NCBI GenBank assembly: GCA_963665045.2
Contig: CAXXJQ010000006.1
Coordinates: forward strand, 62,001-126,000
Direction: 5' to 3'
DNA length: 64,000 nucleotides
DNA from: JAFGRU01 sp016934985
GTDB taxonomy: Bacteria > Desulfobacterota > Desulfuromonadia > Desulfuromonadales > JAAYDE01
Position 1 is the first letter of the stretch. The number at the start of each line of letters is the position of its first letter. The translations under genes and the position numbers were made by a program. The notes under the pieces are model-generated. The model saw only the letters and a program-made list of their open reading frames with translations, was not told the origin of the DNA and did not search any database. Shown here piece after piece: positions 62,181 through 64,000 of the stretch.

Positions 62181-62732
62181 CACCGGCTTTAAATGACAGC
62201 GTTTACCATCACTGTAGATATTTTCTCTAAGCCACTGAAGTCCTGACGTAAAATTTGATGCATACTCTTTAACTTTTTTGTCTTGGATAAACGAATTGTA
62301 AATTGGCAAAAATTCATTCAAATATTTTTCAGCGTTATCTATTTCGCCAACCATCACCGCAGAAACTGCTGCGCCAAAATAGAGCCTAAGGGGATCAGTT
62401 ACTCCAACATTTGAGGGTGATAGTTCTAGAGCACTCATTGAATTTTTGTAGGCAGCAAGACTCTCTTCATATTTTTCTTGTTTATATAAAAGGTCGTCAC
62501 CCTCAGATCGCCACAATGCTGCTGTGTATTTATGGGGGAGTTTTTTAAGCCAGTCTTTTCGGAGTATGCGTGCCTTTTCAATTTCCCCAATACGTTCCAG
62601 TTTGTCGATTTGTGATTTTATGGAAATGGGTTTTAAAACTGGCAACTGGAAAATTGGCCACAGTATTGGGGAAAAAACCCAATTGATTATTCGCAGAGTC
62701 CAAATTTGAAAATTGGTCGAAAACTGAATCAT
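62148..62732 (-). CDS. hypothetical protein (194 aa), helical repeat type, cassette gene
   Basis: 194 residues. The first ~35 residues contain a hydrophobic, possibly membrane-bound segment (IWTLRIINWVFSPILWPIF). The rest is all helical with TPR-like units (EKYEESLAAYKNSMSALEL, DNAEKYLNEFLPIYN). The C-terminus PVANPSIKAERF is read from attC site D. Function unknown. Confidence 0.65.
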   Translation of the reverse strand: MIQFSTNFQIWTLRIINWVFSPILWPIFQLPVLKPISIKSQIDKLERIGEIEKARILRKDWLKKLPHKYTAALWRSEGDDLLYKQEKYEESLAAYKNSMSALELSPSNVGVTDPLRLYFGAAVSAVMVGEIDNAEKYLNEFLPIYNSFIQDKKVKEYASNFTSGLQWLRENIYSDGKRCHLKPVANPSIKAERF

Positions 62733-62744
62733 TGGCTAACGAGC

Positions 62745-63630
62745 CTGTAGAAAAACCCTGTTGGTAAGTCTTCTTCCCGCCATCAGGACTCTTTGGCTCT
62801 AAAATTTTACCGTTGAATATTACGCTACCTTTTTCGCAGCCCTTTTTCCCCTGCCAGGGACCTCTTTTCCCTTCCTTTTGCCCCTTATGACGCCATTCCG
62901 TAGCGGTGGATCTTTAACATGTTGTGCAACATGGTCATGAGTTTCCACTGCCCATCAACCTTTCTCTTGCCCCGTAATGTGAATCTTTTGATGCCAAGGG
63001 CGTCCGTGATGTTCCCAAACACCGGCTCCACAATCCCTAATCGCATACTGTAGATGTGGCGACCCAGGTTTGAATCGATCTTCTGTCTCATGCGTTCCAA
63101 AGCTCCCCGTTTTTGGGGCGCTACACTTCCAATCCTGATGTTGACCTGCCGGGCACCTTTCTGGTTGACGCTCCGCAGGCATTTGGCCCGTTGCAGACAA
63201 CCATCGCAAGCTTTCTGGTACCCTTGAAACTGCATGAAGATGTTGTTCCCGATCTTTGCCTCGGCGGATTTGAGCCACATCTCTTTGCCGGCTGGACAGA
63301 CACAGGTCTTTTGGTCAAGATCGACCTGAAAATCGTCGACGCCATAGCGGCTTTTGCTGGACTTTGCTTTGTGGCGCTTCGCGTCCTGGAAGCGGGGATC
63401 GCGGGAGCGAAAGCCGGTGTCGGCAACATAGGCATCGATCTTGTGCTCTTCCAGATATTCCAACGTCTCCGTGCTGTGATAGCCGCTGTCTGCCAGCACC
63501 TTGCCCTCTTTCAGGGGGCTTTCTTTATCTTTTTCGAAGGCCTCTTCGATCTGTTCGACCATCGGCTCCAACAGCCCGTGCTCCTGCCCTTGCCCGAACG
63601 CTTCGGCGCTGACCACAACGTGAAGTGGTA
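62745..63630 (-). mobile_element. IS1182-type element, 5' end removed
   Basis: Begins near 62745 (CTGTAGAAAAACCCTG) next to the array core CTCGTTAGCC and extends to the IS3-like element at ~63631. The left terminus can only be placed roughly. The insertion appears to have cut the attC site that should precede the 194-residue gene. Confidence 0.6.
62885..63630 (-). pseudogene. IS1182-family transposase, C-terminal half
   Basis: About 245 residues: VLADSGYHSTETLEYLEE (DDE Asp), CPAGKEMWL, CDGCLQRAKCLRS and GIVEPVFGNITDALGIKRF (the DDE Glu), then GQWKLMTMLHNMLKIHRYG. This is the second half of an IS1182/IS4-like DDE transposase. The first half is missing because of the IS3-like insertion, so it is inactive. 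Confidence 0.85.
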
Positions 63631-64000
63631 AAAAAGAGTGGACACTTTTCTAAGAGCGGGTTACTACCCTCTTGAGGAGGTGTTACATGTCAGAAAAGCG
63701 AAGGCAATATACACAGGAATTTAAAGATTCGGCAGTGAAGCTGGTCACGGAACAGGGTTATAAAATATCGGAGGCCGCCCGTAATCTCGGTGTCAATGCC
63801 AGTTTGTTGAGGCGTTGGAAAAAAGAGGTCGAGGCGGGCACAACAAGTGGCGCAAATGGATGTTTGTCAGCAGAAAACAAAGCAGAGCTGTTGCGGCTGA
63901 AGAAAGAGAATCATCGTTTAAAGCTTGAGCGAGAAATTTTAAAAAAGGCAGCGGCCTTCTTCGCCAAAGAATCGGGGAGCGGTATCGACTGATCGATGCC
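63631..64000 (+). mobile_element. IS3-family element, left end
   Basis: The boundary lies near 63631; GAGTGGACACTTTTC (63639-63653) is a terminal inverted repeat of the IS3 type. The element continues beyond the window. Confidence 0.7.
63687..63992 (+). CDS. IS3-family transposase OrfA
   Basis: 101 residues from ATG 63687, with ribosome site GAGGAGG. Helix-turn-helix EGYKISEAARNLGVNASLLRRW-type (EAARNLGVNASLLRRW), then a leucine-zipper helix (ELLRLKKENHRLKLEREILKK) and FAKESG, all typical of OrfA. An A-rich slippery sequence near 63939 and the overlapping frame RYRLID after it mark the start of orfB, made by -1 frameshift, which runs out of the window. Confidence 0.92.
   Translation: MSEKRRQYTQEFKDSAVKLVTEQGYKISEAARNLGVNASLLRRWKKEVEAGTTSGANGCLSAENKAELLRLKKENHRLKLEREILKKAAAFFAKESGSGID

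Overview
The window looks like a chromosome segment of a GC-rich delta-proteobacterium of the Desulfuromonas/Geobacter/Pelobacter type. The support is a 14-subunit-type complex I operon with a fused NuoB-NuoC-NuoD protein, CheX, a HesB/IscA-like protein with a Cys-rich tail, GGDEF/EAL proteins and a truncated REP-associated transposase. The species assignment is inference.

Region 1 (1-29,625) is a tailed-phage prophage. From left to right it holds the C-terminal part of a replication-type ATPase, an iteron-like repeat field, a tyrosine integrase coupled to a Mor-like activator, two minus-strand genes (a hypothetical protein and a periplasmic binding protein), then a head module: small and large terminase, a very large portal-MuF-metalloprotease fusion, and a small Cys protein. 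The late operon is then interrupted (11.7-15.5 kb) by a cargo block: a structured RNA, an NYN nuclease, DUF2513, a membrane protein, DUF3892, and a C4-type antisense RNA with an ORF6N antirepressor operon. Late genes resume with a protease/scaffold, DUF2190 protein, major capsid protein, head-tail connectors, tail tube, tape measure, endolysin, holin, and large Ig-like or lectin-like tail proteins. An identical 20-bp site precedes both late blocks and is the best candidate for the activator site of the Mor-like protein. The prophage ends next to the 3' end of a tRNA-Arg gene, which suggests tRNA-directed integration with the other att site outside the window.

Region 2 (29.7-42.3 kb) is core chromosome: tRNA-Arg, tRNA-Pro, cheX, a small ferredoxin with a CxxDxxC cluster, a long AT-rich non-coding stretch with two facing DnaA boxes, a cytidylate-kinase-like/BON fusion, a LysR regulator, an M48 lipoprotein protease, a HAD phosphatase, an IscA-like protein and two GGDEF-EAL signalling proteins, one with a degenerate GGDEF motif.

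Region 3 (42.6-57.5 kb) is a minus-strand nuo operon, nuoA-BCD-E-F-G-H-I-J-K-L-M-N, with a palindromic repeat element inserted between nuoI and nuoJ.

Region 4 (58.2-64 kb) is accessory DNA. Small minus-strand genes (two SAM methyltransferases, GNAT, two hypotheticals) alternate with related ~100-145 bp attC-like sites. This fits an integron gene-cassette array without an integrase in view. The array is disturbed by a deleted RAYT with a duplicated methyltransferase 3' end, and is cut off by an IS1182-type transposase into which an IS3-type element has inserted.

At least five genes (tail terminator, tape measure twice, a small tail gene, nuoB) are each broken by one extra base in a homopolymer. 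This pattern points to sequence error or recent decay and affects how the annotation should be read.
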